Assembly (NCBI RefSeq): GCF_023544445.1 | Contig: NZ_JALPVJ010000010.1 | Coordinates: forward strand, 186,001 to 250,000 | DNA length: 64,000 nt | Direction: 5' to 3' | Source: Actinoplanes sp. M2I2 | Lineage (GTDB): Bacteria > Actinomycetota > Actinomycetes > Mycobacteriales > Micromonosporaceae | Shown: in pieces, positions 63,658 through 64,000 of the stretch | Numbering within the stretch: position 1 is the first letter of the stretch | Layout of the letters: each line of letters starts with the position of its first letter | Notes under the pieces: model-generated | Told to the model about the DNA's origin: nothing | The model's database searches: none | The model's input: the letters and a program-made list of their open reading frames with translations, nothing else | Made by a program: the position numbers and the translations under genes

Positions 63658-64000
63658 GTGACTACGGCGCCCGCGACGGAGACTCAGCTCACCCCGGATC
63701 CGCCCCCGGCGGCCGAGCCCGGGGGCGTCCGTGGCGTCCCCGACATCGTCCGGCGGCGGCTCAGCACGCTGGACAACTGGCTCAACCCGCACTCGTGGCT
63801 GGTCACCGCCGTCATCGTGACGATCGCGGCGATCCTGCGGCTCAACGGGATCAGCAACCCGAAGGGGTACATCTTCGACGAGGTGTACTACCCGACCGAC
63901 GCGTGGGACATGCTGCAGCACGGCGTCGAGTGGGACGAGAAGTCCAACAGCGCGGCCTACGTGGTGCACCCGCCGCTGGGCAAATGGCTGATCGCGCTGG
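63658..64000 (+). CDS. Protein O-mannosyltransferase (PMT/dolichyl-phosphate mannose family), 3' end outside window
   Basis: The first 114 codons from GTG 63658 are visible, preceded by GCGGA. A cytoplasmic start is followed by a first TM helix (SWLVTAVIVTIAAILRLNGI), the catalytic FDEVYYPTDAW loop with Asp-Glu, and HPPLGKWLIAL. This is the GT39 family (M. tuberculosis Rv1002c by position), which glycosylates secreted Ser/Thr-rich proteins during Sec export; the Thr/Pro-rich secreted protein at 57978-59264 is a plausible substrate. Confidence 0.9.
   Translation, partial: MTTAPATETQLTPDPPPAAEPGGVRGVPDIVRRRLSTLDNWLNPHSWLVTAVIVTIAAILRLNGISNPKGYIFDEVYYPTDAWDMLQHGVEWDEKSNSAAYVVHPPLGKWLIAL

Overview
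This is a high-GC actinobacterial chromosome segment, most likely from the Micromonosporaceae (Actinoplanes-like). The evidence is the GC-rich third codon positions, frequent GTG starts, a conservon (CvnA-D) signalling operon, an SCO4848-type membrane protein, and a right half whose gene order matches the classic actinobacterial block of M. tuberculosis Rv1002c-Rv1019: PMT, rsmI, metG, tatD, rsmA, ispE, pth, rplY, prs, glmU, TetR. The genus is an inference, as no rRNA is present.

Layout. 1-4.1 kb holds a protein tail, a pterin dehydratase-VOC fusion whose 3' end is tandemly duplicated, an Lrp regulator, a DUF2000 protein, an APH-type kinase split by an in-frame TGA, and a HAD hydrolase. 4.1-9.7 kb is the four-gene conservon cvnA-B-C-D. 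9.7-19.9 kb is nucleoside salvage: adenosine deaminase, an RlmA-type methyltransferase, and a compact import and salvage operon (BMP lipoprotein, ABC ATPase, two permeases, cytidine deaminase, thymidine phosphorylase, DUF4272). 20-24 kb holds a TetR gene with a divergent membrane protein and paired operators, then an XRE/MmyB regulator with a flavin-dependent monooxygenase-like protein. 24-29.3 kb is a trpS operon and divergent galE-galK. 29.3-37.7 kb is an arabinan/arabinose-oligosaccharide operon (two GH43, ABC importer, GH51) under a LacI repressor with recognisable operators. 37.8-43.7 kb holds a STAS-ATPase protein, sulfate activation (cysD-cysN, cysQ) and a polyprenyl sugar-phosphate transferase.

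43.8-64 kb is the conserved housekeeping block: pth, rplY, prs, glmU, tRNA-Gln, TetR, ABC-F, ispE, rsmA, tatD, metG, rsmI and the start of a protein O-mannosyltransferase. It carries local oddities: an HTH protein with a LAGLIDADG-like motif beside tRNA-Gln, an apparently catalytically dead Uma2-type remnant translationally coupled between rsmA and ispE, and no rpfB between tatD and rsmA.

I found no CRISPR array, insertion sequence, prophage or obvious biosynthetic gene cluster. No clear new multi-gene system stands out. The most interesting signals are small and local: the TGA-interrupted kinase, the duplicated 3' tail, the tRNA-adjacent HTH/LAGLIDADG-like protein, the Uma2 remnant, the cytidine deaminase extension and several strong palindromes.
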